A stretch of DNA of 21,809 nucleotides from Silene noctiflora (lineage: Eukaryota; Streptophyta; Magnoliopsida; Caryophyllales; Caryophyllaceae), in NCBI GenBank assembly GCA_009801015.1, contig VHZZ01007530.1, positions 33,897-55,705 of the forward strand, written 5' to 3'. Every line of letters begins with the position of its first letter. The first letter of the stretch is position 1. Below, piece after piece: positions 1 to 13,300 of this stretch. A program made the position numbers and the translations under genes. The notes under the pieces are model-generated. The model searched no databases. It saw nothing but the letters and a program-made list of their open reading frames with translations, and was not told the DNA's origin.

Positions 1-577
1 CGACTACTCGTACGCTTGCGAGGATATAAATAAAATTCTTCACACAACAATTACCATATATATTACTCATGCTAATTACTAATTAATTACCAATAACAAA
101 ATCCCCAAAAGTTAGGGTTCTAAAAACACTAGAAAAGAATATATGTCACTTACTTAGGTGAAAGGAATGATGAACAAGATGAGCAATCCCCTAAACCAAG
201 CTTGAATCCATTAGGAAGGTATTTGTGAGGGTTGTAGAGAGAAGGAGAGGATTTGGAGATAAGGAAAAAGGATAAAATGAATCAGAATAAGGTCACGAGA
301 TTATGTTTATCGGGTACTGTACAACTGTCGAGTGCTGAGTCCACTCAGTCGAGTGCCCTCCACTCGGTCGAGTACCACCGTACTCGGTCGAGTGTCAGCC
401 ACAAACGGTCCACAAAGGCTCTACTCGCTCCACTATAACTTCACTAGGCATAGTCTAGGTCCTACTTTGTCTAGTTTACGACCATACTTTACTCTCGAGT
501 AGTCTCTTACCAAGTCCGGTGATCCTCTCACGCATCCCGAGGTTCTCGCACAGGTCCCACAATAACCGGCTATTACA
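1..577 (-). mobile_element. Partial LTR-like sequence, probably Gypsy-type, reading leftwards
   Basis: On the - strand a candidate LTR start TGTAATAGCCGGTTATTGTG begins at 577. It resembles the start TGTAATAATACGGTTTTCTG of the LTR-like sequence at 19840. Positions 300-400 contain several imperfect palindromes of the form ACTC(A/G)GTCGAGT, the same kind of word that is clustered at 21590-21680. There is no open reading frame worth calling. The element runs off the left edge of the window, so the other LTR end, the primer-binding site and the target duplication cannot be seen. It could be a solo LTR or the edge of a full element. The LTR identity is inferred from the related boundary and the repeated motif, not from a complete structure. 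Confidence 0.45.
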
Positions 578-2078
578 TAACCGATTATAATTTTAAGTGA
601 GTTTGTTATGGAAAGTATGGGGGATATGATGGATTTAATTGGAATTAGTGATAGGATGAAGTAATTTTTGCAGGGCACCATAGGATGGATTGGATAAAGA
701 GCAATATATTACGAAGAATCTAGGTTAAGATTTTTATCAGTATCTTGGGCAAGATGTTTTTCTTCATTCTTCCAGTTGTCCTTACAAAAAGTAATTATAA
801 ACACAGGGGATAAACTCACATCTTCCTCATAAAAGTCGACATAGATCAAAGTGATTGGAGAGTTGGAGTGCACTTGTAACGTCTCTGCAAAATCTAACTT
901 AAAATGATTGGATAGACTATTGAACACAACGAAGAAAATATAGTAACGAATTAACGGTAGACAGAGCTGTAAGTGTAATTTAAAACATTGAACGAAACAA
1001 ATATTGGAAATAAACAACAGTTATAACATGTGGACCATGAATTATGATAGAACAAACTCAAAATCTAACAAGTGATAAACCTAATTAGAGATTTTGTAGA
1101 GATTAATTGTTTGTATCAACAATTTATTGGGTGACTCTTCATTTCCCACCACTAATTTATAGAGAGTCTTTTGACTTCCTTTGTTTTAGGAACCGAGCAT
1201 TAATGTAAATGGGTTGAAGTTGGAACGAACTCAGAATATTTAAAATGATTATGGTTAATTGTACAAGATTAAAGATTTGAAAGTGATCTATTGCGGAAAA
1301 CAGTCTTTGGCTTTTACGAAATACGGGTCTATGGGGTTTTAGATAGCGACGTGTCCTTAGGTGTCTATTTTACTAGACTTTTAGATATACTGTATAGATA
1401 TAAATTACAAGTTATTGTTATGTTGTCAATTGTCATTAAGTAAGCAATATAAATTAATTAATATTAACCAAAATAAAGACGACATGTGTAATAAAATTAA
1501 ACGCCTTCAAGAAGCCTTTTAACTAGACTAGATAATATAGATATAGATATAAATAGATAGATATAATTTGTGATCTTATTTAGCTTATTAGGTAGCACTA
1601 GTATAGATCCCGCACAATACGCGGTATATATAGAATATTTATTTCGTAGGGTATTATTTATAATGGAAAACTAAAGTTATAAAAGGTGTTTTATGAAATT
1701 TATATACGAGTATTTTTTTTACCATAAAATTAAGGATTTCATTTTATAAATGTTCTCCAATTACTTTAATGATTTTTTTTTGTCACAAAGTTAACGGTAA
1801 GTATATGTCAAGTTATTCTCTAAAGTTATAATTATTGTATTTAATGAAAAATTTACCAACTTATAGTTTACAACTTAACATCAATTTTATTTTATTTTGA
1901 TGAAAAATCATAATTTTGAATTTAATTATAAGATTATATTTTAATGAAAAAAATAATAATTTTAAAAAAAGAAAATTTTACTTATTTCTTTATTTAAATA
2001 TATAAGCATTTAGAGGAAAAAAATAATAGAATTTTTATTCAACGATGATTTGAGAAACACAAATCGATTTTTCGAAGG
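578..2078. other. AT-rich intergenic DNA, no gene seen
   Basis: No coding region is supported here on either strand; the short open frames at 433-681 and 709-1017 on the - strand have no recognisable features. From about 1380 to 2040 the DNA is very AT-rich, with runs such as GATATAGATATA near 1540. A small GC hairpin, CCGC-ACAATAC-GCGG, lies at about 1609-1623 beside ACTAGTATAGAT. That arrangement is reminiscent of Helitron-type ends, but no complete element could be drawn. Confidence 0.5.
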
Positions 2079-2245
2079 TTTAAATATATCTGTCTGGTCT
2101 TCTTAGTCTTACTGTGGCTCACCTGTGTAAACTGTAAAGTAGTCTCCCATTCCCCCCGAGTAATTCCTTGATACAACACACACTCTCTTAATCTTTAATT
2201 TGACGAACCCTAAAACTTTGGGAAATCAAAGACGAAGCTTTAAAA
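2079..2245 (+). promoter_or_regulatory. Putative core promoter and 5' leader of the CPSF-A-like gene
   Basis: A TATA-like word, TTTAAATATATC, lies at 2079-2090, about 155 bases before the start codon. The leader contains a CT/AC-rich stretch (about 2178-2190) and AACCCTAA at 2206-2213, close to the plant telo-box often seen near transcription starts of housekeeping genes. The start codon context, AAAAATGGCGG, is favourable, with G at +4. The transcription start itself is not visible from sequence. The TATA assignment is inference from position and composition. Confidence 0.45.
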
Positions 2246-2437
2246 ATGGCGGTTTCCGAAGAAGAATCGTCATCGTCATCGTCATCCTCCACCTCATCAT
2301 CTCCGTCCAACTCGAGATCTCCGAAATCCAACGGCGTCCATTACCTCTCTAAATGTGTTCTCCGAGGTTCCGTTGTTCTTCATGTCGTTCATGGCCACCT
2401 TCGCTCCCCTTCTTCTTACGACGTCGTTTTCGCCAAG
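2246..2437 (+). CDS. Exon 1 (aa 1-64)
   Basis: It starts with ATG in good context and ends GCCAAG before GTTTTC. It encodes the serine-rich N-terminus, partly from a TCATCG-type trinucleotide repeat, then the first conserved strand YLSKCVLRGSVV. Phase 0. Confidence 0.92.
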
Positions 2438-5400
2438 GTTTTCTTCTTCTACTGATGCAACTTTTCAATTAATTCATATCATTGCAATTTGTTTTGGTTT
2501 CTGTGTCTAATTTGTCATTTTGGATGTTTAATTGGTAAATTATAGTGATACAAAACTGTGTCAGAAAGTTGTTGTAGAGCTCACAATTTATCGATTTGGA
2601 GTATAATCTTATTCAAGTTGTATCTTCTGATAGCCCGTTTGCGTTTAGCAACTGGGGTGATGTTGCGCTGGTTGTCTTTTGATTTCAATTTCTCTATCTT
2701 TGTTGTATGTAACACGTGCAGGAGACATCCATTGAGCTAGTTGCTATTGGTGAAGACGGGGTCATGCAGTCCATTTGTGAGCAGCCAGTGTTCGGCATCA
2801 TAAATGATATGGCTATTTTACCATGGAACGAGAAACTCCGTTCAGGAAATTCGCAGGTTTCCTTCCATGATAGTATAACATTTTTTGTTAAAAGTGCCTT
2901 TTAATTTTTACTTGTTTGATATCTAAATTATACTCTTTAATCCGCAGACTACTGGGAAAGATGTGCTGGTGGTTGTTTCTGATTCTGGAAAGCTTTCTTT
3001 TCTCACGTTTTCCAATGAAATGCATAAGTTACTATCTTTAACATTCTCATACTTTGAATTTTCCGTATTGTTTGATGAACAACACGGCATTTGGTAGTTC
3101 CACTTTATTTAGCAAACACGCTTATTATACCTGAAAAGAAGCTTATATTTTTGTTGTTTAATCGCTTAGGTTCTTCCCATTGACTCATGTCCAACTCTCT
3201 GGTCCCGGAAACTCAATTCATCAGATTGGTAGAAGGCTTGCTGTTGATTCCAGGTAGTTGTTTTTCACAGTTATGAATATGGTGTATTTAGCATCACCAT
3301 CGACATAAGAAATGAATGAACCTCTCAAACTTGTTGACTCAGTAGTACAAAACCTCAAATGCACTTATTTTGTTTTTCTGCATTGTATTTCTGCAATAAA
3401 GACTTTTGGAACTAGACTAGAAATGTTCTCTTGATGAATCAAATTTTTGTGGTATTCAAAGCCTCAAAGTCATGGTTTGAACTGTGTCAGCAGCTAAATA
3501 ATTTTACGGAAACCTTTGTTTCTATTTATCTTTTCTTAATTACAGTTCTCTTATTTCCCCGCACTTTGTCAGTTATTTGTTGTTTGGAATGATTACTGTA
3601 TTCTGACTTATATGATGTTGCTTTCAGTGGTTGTTACATTGCTGTTGGTGCATATCAAGAACACGTGGCCCTTTTTTCTGTTTCAGCGTCTAGCAACTTT
3701 GATATGATTGATAAGGTATTCGAAGCAGCAAGATGAATGTATGGATAATGTTAACAGTCTAGACTGACACATTGTCACGTTGTTTTTGCTGGTGTGTATA
3801 CGGTCTGTTTTAATGCTGTTGAATATCATCTTTTTCGTGTCTCAGAGAGTTACATATCCTCCTGAACCTGAGGATGACTTGATCAGCAGCCGACTCCAGC
3901 CAACTAGCAATTCCTTCTCAGTCAATCCCCTCTCAGCAGATTCAGTAGGTGAAGACTCTGATATAGTTCCTCCCATACCTTATACTGGTGGTACTATATG
4001 GAGCATGTGCTTCATTTCAAAGAGTTCAGATCAATTAAATAAGGAACCAAATCCTTTACTTGCTATTCTTGTTAACAGGTACTAGTTATTCTTGTGAATA
4101 GGCTACTATGTCTATAGATGATGTTTTTATCAAAATTGGAAATATTATCGTATGCTAGCTTACAATTGCTGGAAGTGTTTATTAGTTGGAAGACTAAGAG
4201 CTTGTTTGGTTGGCGGGATTTGGAGGAAAAGGGAGGGGAGGTGGAACGAGGAATACACATTTCCTTGTTTGGTTAGCAAATAAGTTGGAGGGAAATGGAG
4301 GGATCCATATTCCATCTAAGACAATCCAAGTACCCCCAGCATAGGGGGAAGAATGATCTGGAGGGATAACTCCCTTGTTCCATTCCCCTACCCTCGCCTT
4401 CACTCCCTTCCACCCCCCTCCCCTCCCCTTCCCTCCTTGAATGTATCCAAACAAAGTGTTTGGATAACGGAATTTGGAGGGGAAGGAGAGGAGCGTTTCG
4501 AAGTAAATAATTTCCATTGTTTGGGTAGCAAAATAGGGCGGAGGGATTTGGAGAGAGGGAAATTGGATCCCTCCATTTTATTCCTACAAGGTAAATTATT
4601 TCCCCTCCAACAAAGGAAAGATTTGGAAGGAAAACTCCCTTCCTCCATGCCCCCTCCTGTTTCCTTCCCTCCCTTTCCCTTCCCTTTTTCCCCCTCCCAT
4701 CCCTTTTCCTCCATTTATTCTATCAAAACAAAGTGTAGGGTTTTTTTTATTTCAACCTTTCCTTTTCTAATTCTGCAGGAAAGGATCATCTTTGAATGAA
4801 CTGGTTCTATTAGAATGGGATGTCAGAGAGAATTCTGTACATGTTCTTTCTCGGTTTGTGGAGGGTGGTTTTTTGGCCCTTAAAATTACGGAAGTTCCTG
4901 GATCTCGTGGTCTTGCACTTTTGTTCAGGGAGGGTGATATCTTACTTATGGATCTTAATGATAGTTGTAACCCTACTTGTGTGCAAACAATTAATCTGGG
5001 TTCCTCAGTTTCTATGATTGAAGAGCATGATTCTATGGAAGACTCATTCAGGTTACAGGATGACGATGAAGGTTTCATTGCTGCTCATGCGCTACTGCAA
5101 CTCCAAGCCTATGGTTTCGATCTTAATTATCTTAATAAAGGTGATGATCCGATGAGCATCGACAATGAAATTTGCCATGCTAAAAGTGTGCTCAAATGCG
5201 AATGCCCATGTAGTTGGGAACCAGGAGCAGATATAAATCCTAGGATGATTTTTTCTGTGGACAGTGGAGAGATCTTTATAATTGAAATAACTGTTGATAT
5301 TGATGGTACAAATATGACGTTGTCTAATTGCCTTTACAATGGTCATTCCTTTAATACACTACTGTGGACAGAAAGTGGCTTTGTGGCAGCTATTGTCGAT

Positions 5401-8400
5401 ATGGGGGATGGAGTGGTTTTAAAGTTCAGGGAGGGAATGCTTGAATTTTCAAGTGCAATTCAGAATATTGCACCTATCTTGGACATGTCAGTGATGGATT
5501 ATCACAATGAAAAGCATGATCAAATGTTTGCTTGCTGTGGAAAGGCACCAGAAGGATCACTAAGAATTATTAGAAATGGTATCAGCGTAGAAAGGTTATT
5601 GAGGACTGCTCCAATATATCAAGGGATAACTGCCATATGGACCCTCAAGATGAGGATAATAGATAGTTGCCATTCTTTTCTGGTGCTTTCGTTTGTTGAA
5701 GAAACTAGAGTGTTGTCTGTTGGTGTGAGCTTCACTGACGTGACCGAATCTGTTGGTTTCTTGCCTAATGTGTGTACTTTGGCGTGTGGCCTTGTTGCCG
5801 ATGGCTTGTTGGTACAAATTGACAATAGTTCTGTTAGGCTTTGTTTGCCTACGGGAGTTGCGCATTCTGATGGAATTCCGATGACTTCCCCAGCATGCGC
5901 TTCATGGTCGCCTGATAATATTAGCATTAGTTTAGGATCAGTGGGACCTAATTTAATTATTGTGGCTACTTCAAATCCTTGTTTGCTCATAGTTGTTGGT
6001 GTCAAACAAGTATCAATGTATAATTATGAATTATATGAGATGCATCATGTTAGACTTCATAGTGAATTATCCTGCATATCTGTACCTCAAATGACCTGCA
6101 CTGAGAAAGGATCTCCTCTTCCAGTTGGAGTTGATGTTGGTACCACCTTTGTGATTGGGACTCATAAGCCATCAGTTGAAATTCTATCTTTTGTAGGTGG
6201 TCAAGGCGTAAGAGTTCTTGCTACTGGGACAATCTCATTGACAAGTACAGCAGGAGTTGCTGTGGGTGGTTGCATTCCTCAGGATGTAAGGCTTGTGATG
6301 GTTGATAAGTTATACGTGCTGTCTGGATTAAGAAATGGAATGTTGTTACGCTTTGAGTGGCCGTCTATATCTTGGGGGTCCGACTTACCTTGCCGTAAGT
6401 CCTCTTTATTTGTGAAACCTGATTCATTGAAGATACCTTCTCCGGCTATGGTCGCCTCCCAGCTATGTGGTGTCACTTCTTTTGAGAAACCGAAGGACAA
6501 TGATCCTGTTCATCTTCAGTTGATTGCTGTTCGTCGGATTGGTATCACTCCAGTGTTCCTTGTTCCACTCACTGATTCTCTGGATGCAGACATTATTGCC
6601 CTTAGTGACAGGCCTTGGTTAGTTCAAGCTGCAAGGCAAAGCCTCTCTTACATTTCAATTTCGTTCGAACCTTCTACTTATGTGACTCCTGTATATTCAG
6701 CTGAATGTCCCAAGGGGCTTCTGTTTGTTGCAGAAAATTGTCTACATCTGGTGAGAGTCTTCATTTTTTCAACCGATGTCATGTTTTTTTGATCCTCTAG
6801 AAGTAGTGAAGTGCAAAAAAGGTTCCATCATATTTTTGTATGAGTGCCTCATGTCTTTTTAGTTAAAGCTTACACATCTGTAGTATGTCTTCAATAATTG
6901 TTACCTCCACGTATTATATAAAAAGGATGTGGAAGACATCAGGTTAGAGATCTACTTTAATATTCAAATGTTGAATGATCGTTCTTTGAATATTTAATTT
7001 TTAGCTACAATTTTATGAAACCTGTTTTCTGATAAATACAAACTTCAAATTTTACTCCAATAAAAGCCCTAATAGTCGTAAATGTATTGTTGAAGTTCCA
7101 GAACTAGGAAAGGTAGCCATATGCTAGTGTTCTGCTTGGAAGTTTGTGTGGAGCTGCTGTTATCCTTTTTGACAAGTGCACCCCTTTTGTCAGTTTTCTG
7201 TGTCTTCCGTAACATAATAAAGCAGATCGGAAACGGATGAACCTTACTTATGAGTCGAATATTATGGCAACTTTCTCCCATTCCCTTCTACCTCTCTTAC
7301 AACATTAAATTATTCTTTGCCGTTGATTTTGTTTGTTGTCATGAGTTCTGAGAGTGTGACAGGATTGCTAGCTGATTACTTTGAGGCGTATGAGCACTAA
7401 GTAAACATTATGTGGGTGATAGAGGCAGCGGTGATATTGTTAGTGGCAATTTTTTTGCAGTTTTGGTTGATATAACGATGCCATTTACCCTCTTGAAAAA
7501 TAATTTGGAATCTGCTGACCCTGAGATCCTTTTGATGTTTTCGGCATTAATCAAAATCTCATTCTTATGGGTTGGGGTGGCATCCCTTGTGTAGTTGATA
7601 TGGTAGTGCTTCAGTGATTTGGTTAGCGCTGTCTGCAGATTATGTAACTGGCATATGCTTTTTGATGATTTAGGTTGAGATGGTGCACAGTAAGAGGCTT
7701 AATGTGCAAAAGTTTCATCTCGGTGGAACTCCACGGAAGGTTCTGTATCATAGTGAGAGCCGGCTGCTACTGGTATTGAGAACTGAATTGGGAAGTGAAT
7801 CATTTTCATCTGACATTTGTTGTGTCGATCCCCTTAGTGGGTCTGTGCTTTCATCGTTCAAATTTAAGCTTGGTGAAACGGGTAAAAGCATGGAGCTAAT
7901 AAAGGTTGGAAGAGAACAAGTATTGGTGGTGGGAACCAGCTTATCTTCTGGCCCCGCTATTATGTCCAGTGGTGAACCTGAAAGGTTGGTCATTTAGCAG
8001 GATTTTTGATTCTTTGAGGTTGGAAAGTTTATTTATATATGATATAATTACAACGAGATTTTATCACTGTTTCTTATTTCTCTTTATGAATGGAGTTATT
8101 TTTGAGACTTAAAATACCCTTTTATGTTGGGAGAATTATGTTTTTGGTACTGTAATACCACGTCATGCTTGTTACCCTCTCACAGTCTCACATGATAATT
8201 TCTGCGTTCAGAAAGATATAGTGGTGGAAGTTACATTAAAAGCTATCAATAATACAAAGTTCTGTTTGGTTGGTTAATGAAACATTTTCTATCGTGAATG
8301 TAACTCATAACCGATTATGACCTTGTCAGCACAAAGGGCCGCTTGATCGTGCTTTCTCTTGAGCACTCACAAAATGCAGATACTGGGTCAATGACAATAT

Positions 8401-10266
8401 GCTCTAACGTCGGCTCATCTTCGCAACAAACTTCACCATTGTATGAAGCTAGTGGCTACTCTGCTGAAATAATATCCAATAGCAGCTGCTGCAGCAGTCC
8501 GGATGAGAATATATGTGATGGAGTAAAGCTGGAAGATGCTGAAGCTTGGCAACTGCGATTGTGTTACTCAACCACTTGGCCTGGAGTTATACTTGCAATA
8601 TGTCCTTACCTAGAACATTACTTCTTGGCTTCTTCTGGAAATGCTGTAAGTAGTATTGTCTATCTGACCTTATAATGATAAGATGAGTGTATTATATTTA
8701 GGGTTATTTGATTTGAATAATCCAAACTATTGCTCGCCTTCTCGTAATAATCCAAACTATACTTTTAACTCATAATAATCTTAGCTTTGTACTCAGCTTT
8801 CTTATATTGCTTTTTTGGAAAGGCAACCTGTTTAGCAGGTTAGCCTTTACCCTTTCTTATTTGGATTATGTTAACATTTACTTCATCCTTCACCCCTTCA
8901 CTCCTCCATCACCAACTGCCAAACACCAAAAAAATCACCACCCGTCCACGCCACCAAGCTGCTGCCACCACACCACATCACCACCAACACCGCCACCCTC
9001 TGAAATGCATAAGCAATGTTCATCGTAATTGTTCCAAGCGGACATTCGAAGGTCGCTTCAATCGTGGACTGATTAAACTCGATATCAACTACTGAGGATA
9101 AGATAACCAGTAGAAGATGCCATTGATAGCACCCACGGCTTTACTGCACGAGGAAATCAATCTTGTATAGTATAAACTCCGTAAGAAGTAACGATTGACT
9201 TACAAATCCAATCTTCACAAAGTTCTTAATTTGGCAACGTGCCCTCCCTATCCTAGTAGTTCTTAATTTGATTTGATAAACTTGTCTTTATCAATTTGTT
9301 GTACCCATTATTAAATCATTCAACCTCTTTGGAATTTATCTTTTAATCTATCTGGGTTCTTCAATTTTGTTCAATATTCATAATCTTTCCCCAATTTTAT
9401 TATCTGTGTACAACATAATTTAGCAAGATTATACTCGTATACAATTAAAGAGGAATTTGGGGACTGATTAAAATAGGGGCTTTTAATTTGGGGATTTTTT
9501 TGGGGGTTGGATGAATTTGATTCAAAAATCATCAGGAGGTTTGGAGTGGTGGAGGACTGATTATTGGTGGAGGAGGGGGAGGAAGGAGGTTTAACCCAAA
9601 AAAAAGGGGAATACCGGCAGTTCACCTGATTTCATAGGTAAAAAATGACCTAGGTGCACTATGAGTAAATGAGGGCAATAACATGGTTTATTTTGAGTTA
9701 AAATGAAATTTGGATTATTAAGAGAAGACAAGCAATAGTTTGGATTATTCTCATCAATTAACCCTTGTATTTATTACATGACAATTACTGATCATTCAGC
9801 AATGTGCCATCTCCCATTGGTACTGCAGTTCTATGTATGTGGCTTTCCAAATGATAATCCTCAGAGAGTCAGGAGGTATGCTATTGAAAGAACACGGTTT
9901 ACTATAGTCTCCCTGACGGCCTACTTCACTACAATTGTGGTTGGTGACTGCCGTGATGGCGTGCTTTTTTATTCATATCATGAGGTAACCTGCTAGCAAC
10001 CTAGCATTCGCTAACCTTATAGCCTTTGTTGCCAAATATCTAATTTTCTTATGAGTTGATTTCTTTTGCTGTGTGAAATCTGAATGATTTGCTGTTCATA
10101 TTTGGGCCAAACTAACAAAAAGGACGCAAAGAAACTGGAGCAAATGTATTGTGATCCTGGTCAAAGATTAATTGCGGATTGTTTGCTTACTGAGCCCAAA
10201 ACTGCCTTTGTTTCTGACCGTAAAGGAAGCTTCACTGTTTTGACGTCTTTAAACCATTTAGAAGGT

Positions 10267-10320
<54 letters not shown>

Positions 10321-13300
10321 GCACTCGCTCGCGCGCACACACACGTATGGATGGTTTTCAAAGCTTTAATCATCCACTCTGTGTAATTTATTTTATGCTA
10401 TAAATGCCTATCTTTCTGATGGGTGAACTACATCTCGGTTACTGACTGTGTTACTCTATTTTAATTGCCTAGATAATGTGAGTCCTGAGCGCAACCTTAC
10501 TGTGAGCTGTTCATACTATATGGGTGAAATTTCAATGAGCATCACAAAGGTATGTCTACTGATATTGCACCTGTTTTCCAAAATTTACTTGTGTATTTGT
10601 ATATCATAGCAAAGTCTCAGTTTGTCTCTTCCACTCCTCCCTTAAACCATGATCGCAAAAGATGCATTTCCAGCCATCTGAGGTGATTTAATAGAGTTTC
10701 TTTTTCTTTGATTTTTAGCACATTGCAAATCTGCAGGAATTTCTTTCCTTGAAATTAAAACTTCCAAGTTTTCAACAATAATTTAAATGTATATTAGGAT
10801 ATGATATTTTTCTAAACCTTTCAGCATCACCACCAAGTATATAGCATTTAATCTGTTAGTGCTGGTTTTGTTGTAGTAAGCTTCGATTAATTGTGATCGC
10901 CATGTAGTTGTCACATGTGATTGATTTTACATGGAGCATTTCATGTTGATGACCATGGTGTTGTGCTCTTGTTGAATATGTGTCTTCGGCTCTTCGCTCT
11001 TAAATTTCAGTTTGGAGTTGGAAACCAGCCATTGGTAAAAATAATATGCCAGAAGTGAAGATATCTCTCAGAGTCTCAGTTGATAATGCCTTAAGCCCTT
11101 AACACTTAACCTATTTCATTAACCATATTAGTTGTATTGTATTTAGGAGTAATTGATAAAAATACTCCGAATTATGAGTGTACTGCTCAAAATACTCTTA
11201 AACTTTATTTTAACTACCAATATAACCAACTAATGCCCTCCTTCGCTTTGAATAGAATTGGTGGTTTTGTCAACTTATTGTAGCAGGTCATTCTTTTTGT
11301 GTACCCATTTTTTCTCCTTTATGAGTCTTCATCTTCTTCTCACGAGTCTTCATCTTCTTTGTTTATCCCTTCTTTCCTCCTTCTCCATTCTTCATGAACA
11401 ATATACAATTTAACTCTTGTCAAATTGGACCAACAACACAATTAAATTAAGAAATAAACTTGTCCAAAAGACAATATCAAATCCACCGACAAACACATTA
11501 CCACATTATCTCTATCTATTCTCCTTTTGTTCTTCATCTCTAAAAACGTTTCTGGAAGAAGCAACACATATTTGATTAATCATAAAATCTTTGCAGAAGG
11601 TGGTTATTTTCCAGAAACGTTTTTGGGGACAATGAGGGTGGCCCTTTATTTTCCAAAAACGTTTGTAGACGCCTGTCATGCCTTTCCCCCCTTTAGTACT
11701 CCCTTCTGCCTCCCTGTACTCCTTCCCTCTCCCCAACACCACTGCGTGATTAGACGCCTCCATGTTTGTAGATCTAACTTGTAAATTAAACATAGAACTA
11801 AAATTTATTCAAAAATGAAAATAAAATTACAATATTAAGGCAGATGAGTTCGTGGGGGCATCGACGGTTGTGGCGATCTCGACTTGAAGTGGTACGGGAT
11901 GGAAAAAGGTCATTGTGCGAGGGTTTGCATACCATTGGTGAGTCGGCTTCCTGTGAGATGGACGATTGGCGGTTGTGACAATTTGGGTTGGGTTAGGGTG
12001 GNAGAAAGTGGTGCAAGGTGGAGTTAGATCAATAATGGAGTTGTGTGTGTTGGAGAAGAGAGTGACTTTAATGGTGTGACTAGGTGAATAGATTAACAGA
12101 GAAATAAAAAGAGAAAGAAGGGTAAAGGAGGGTTAGAAATTTATCAACTCACTTAGCAGGTAACCGGTCATATATTATAATAAAAGCGAATGAAGGCATT
12201 AGTTGATTATATTGGTAGTTAAAATAGAGTTTGGAGTATTTTGAGCAGGACACCCATAGTTTAGAGTATTATTATCAATTAATCCTTGTATTTAATAAAA
12301 TGTCAAGGAATACACTAACCCATTTTTTCTGTTTGGTTTGTGCTGTATTGTAAAGTCAAGAGACTATTTGGCATTATCAACCCCTGCACACACCTTTTCC
12401 AAATTCCCAAATTTGTCACAAACATATACAGGTTGTAGCTTGTTATCTTTGTTTTGGAGATCTTAATATTAACCCAACCTCTATTAATAAATTAAATTGT
12501 TCATGTTGAATGAGCTAAAAGATTCAGCACTAGCCCATTATTTTTGTGTCATGCTGTCATGTAATGTTTGCTTAATCAAGTTCTAATTTTAAGCTTTCTC
12601 TTGACCTTAATTGCAATTTAATATGGATGCTATGCCTATAGCCTCACCTCTAAGGAATGATACTTTTGGCCTTAATTCTTGCTTTCCAAAACGAGCTCTA
12701 GTTTTAAGCTTTCCATTGACCTTAATTGCAATTTCATGTGAGGGCTATACCTATAACCTTGCCTCTCTTGGAAAGGAATGATATGTTTTAGCCTTAATTG
12801 TTGCTTTCCAAAACACGCTGGCCATCTACATCTCCCCCGAACGTGGGCCATAACACACTAAGGAACTATAGAACCCTCCATGCATGCTTTTCTACTTTTC
12901 CCTTTTGTTACAAGTATGCATTATTTCTTTTCGAGTTTCAAGTTTGGATTTATTGATGAGATGTTGGTAAAACGATTTATCGTGTTTTACAATCCTCTAT
13001 TTTTTAATTCCTTTTGTGGTAACTCAACAATCAACAATGTATTATTAGAAGGAACCAAGTATCGGTAAATAATGCAACTTTTTTTCCTATATATTAGATT
13101 CTATGAGAAAATGAATTTTATTAATTAAGTTCTACTTCAGATTTCGTTAGTCATTTTAAATCGCATTCTCACCTTTAGTCTTCACACATATTTTACGGCA
13201 ACCATGTTACTCCAAGAAACAAAATTTTTACCGGGGAAAGCCTATTTTGCGTTTCTAAAACGTTTTGTGGATTTTAATGACGCACGTACTCTTGAAGTGT

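Noticed and set aside
433..1017. Minus-strand open frames of 82 and 102 codons near the left edge
   Set aside because: They have no recognisable domain. The first overlaps the LTR-like sequence and the second is AT-rich with no supporting context.
4353..4799. Open frame of 148 codons, proline/serine-rich, and its antisense counterparts (4194-4517, 4400-4714)
   Set aside because: They arise from the purine/pyrimidine-biased intronic element. They have no conserved motif and lie within intron 6.
8807..9095. Threonine/histidine/proline-rich open frames
   Set aside because: They fall inside the intron 9 transposon and reflect its CCACC-rich stretch.
10132..10264. Alternative exon 11 start at the AG 10130-10131
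   Set aside because: It is in frame and possible, but it deletes three residues from an otherwise gap-free match to the family. The upstream AG was preferred.
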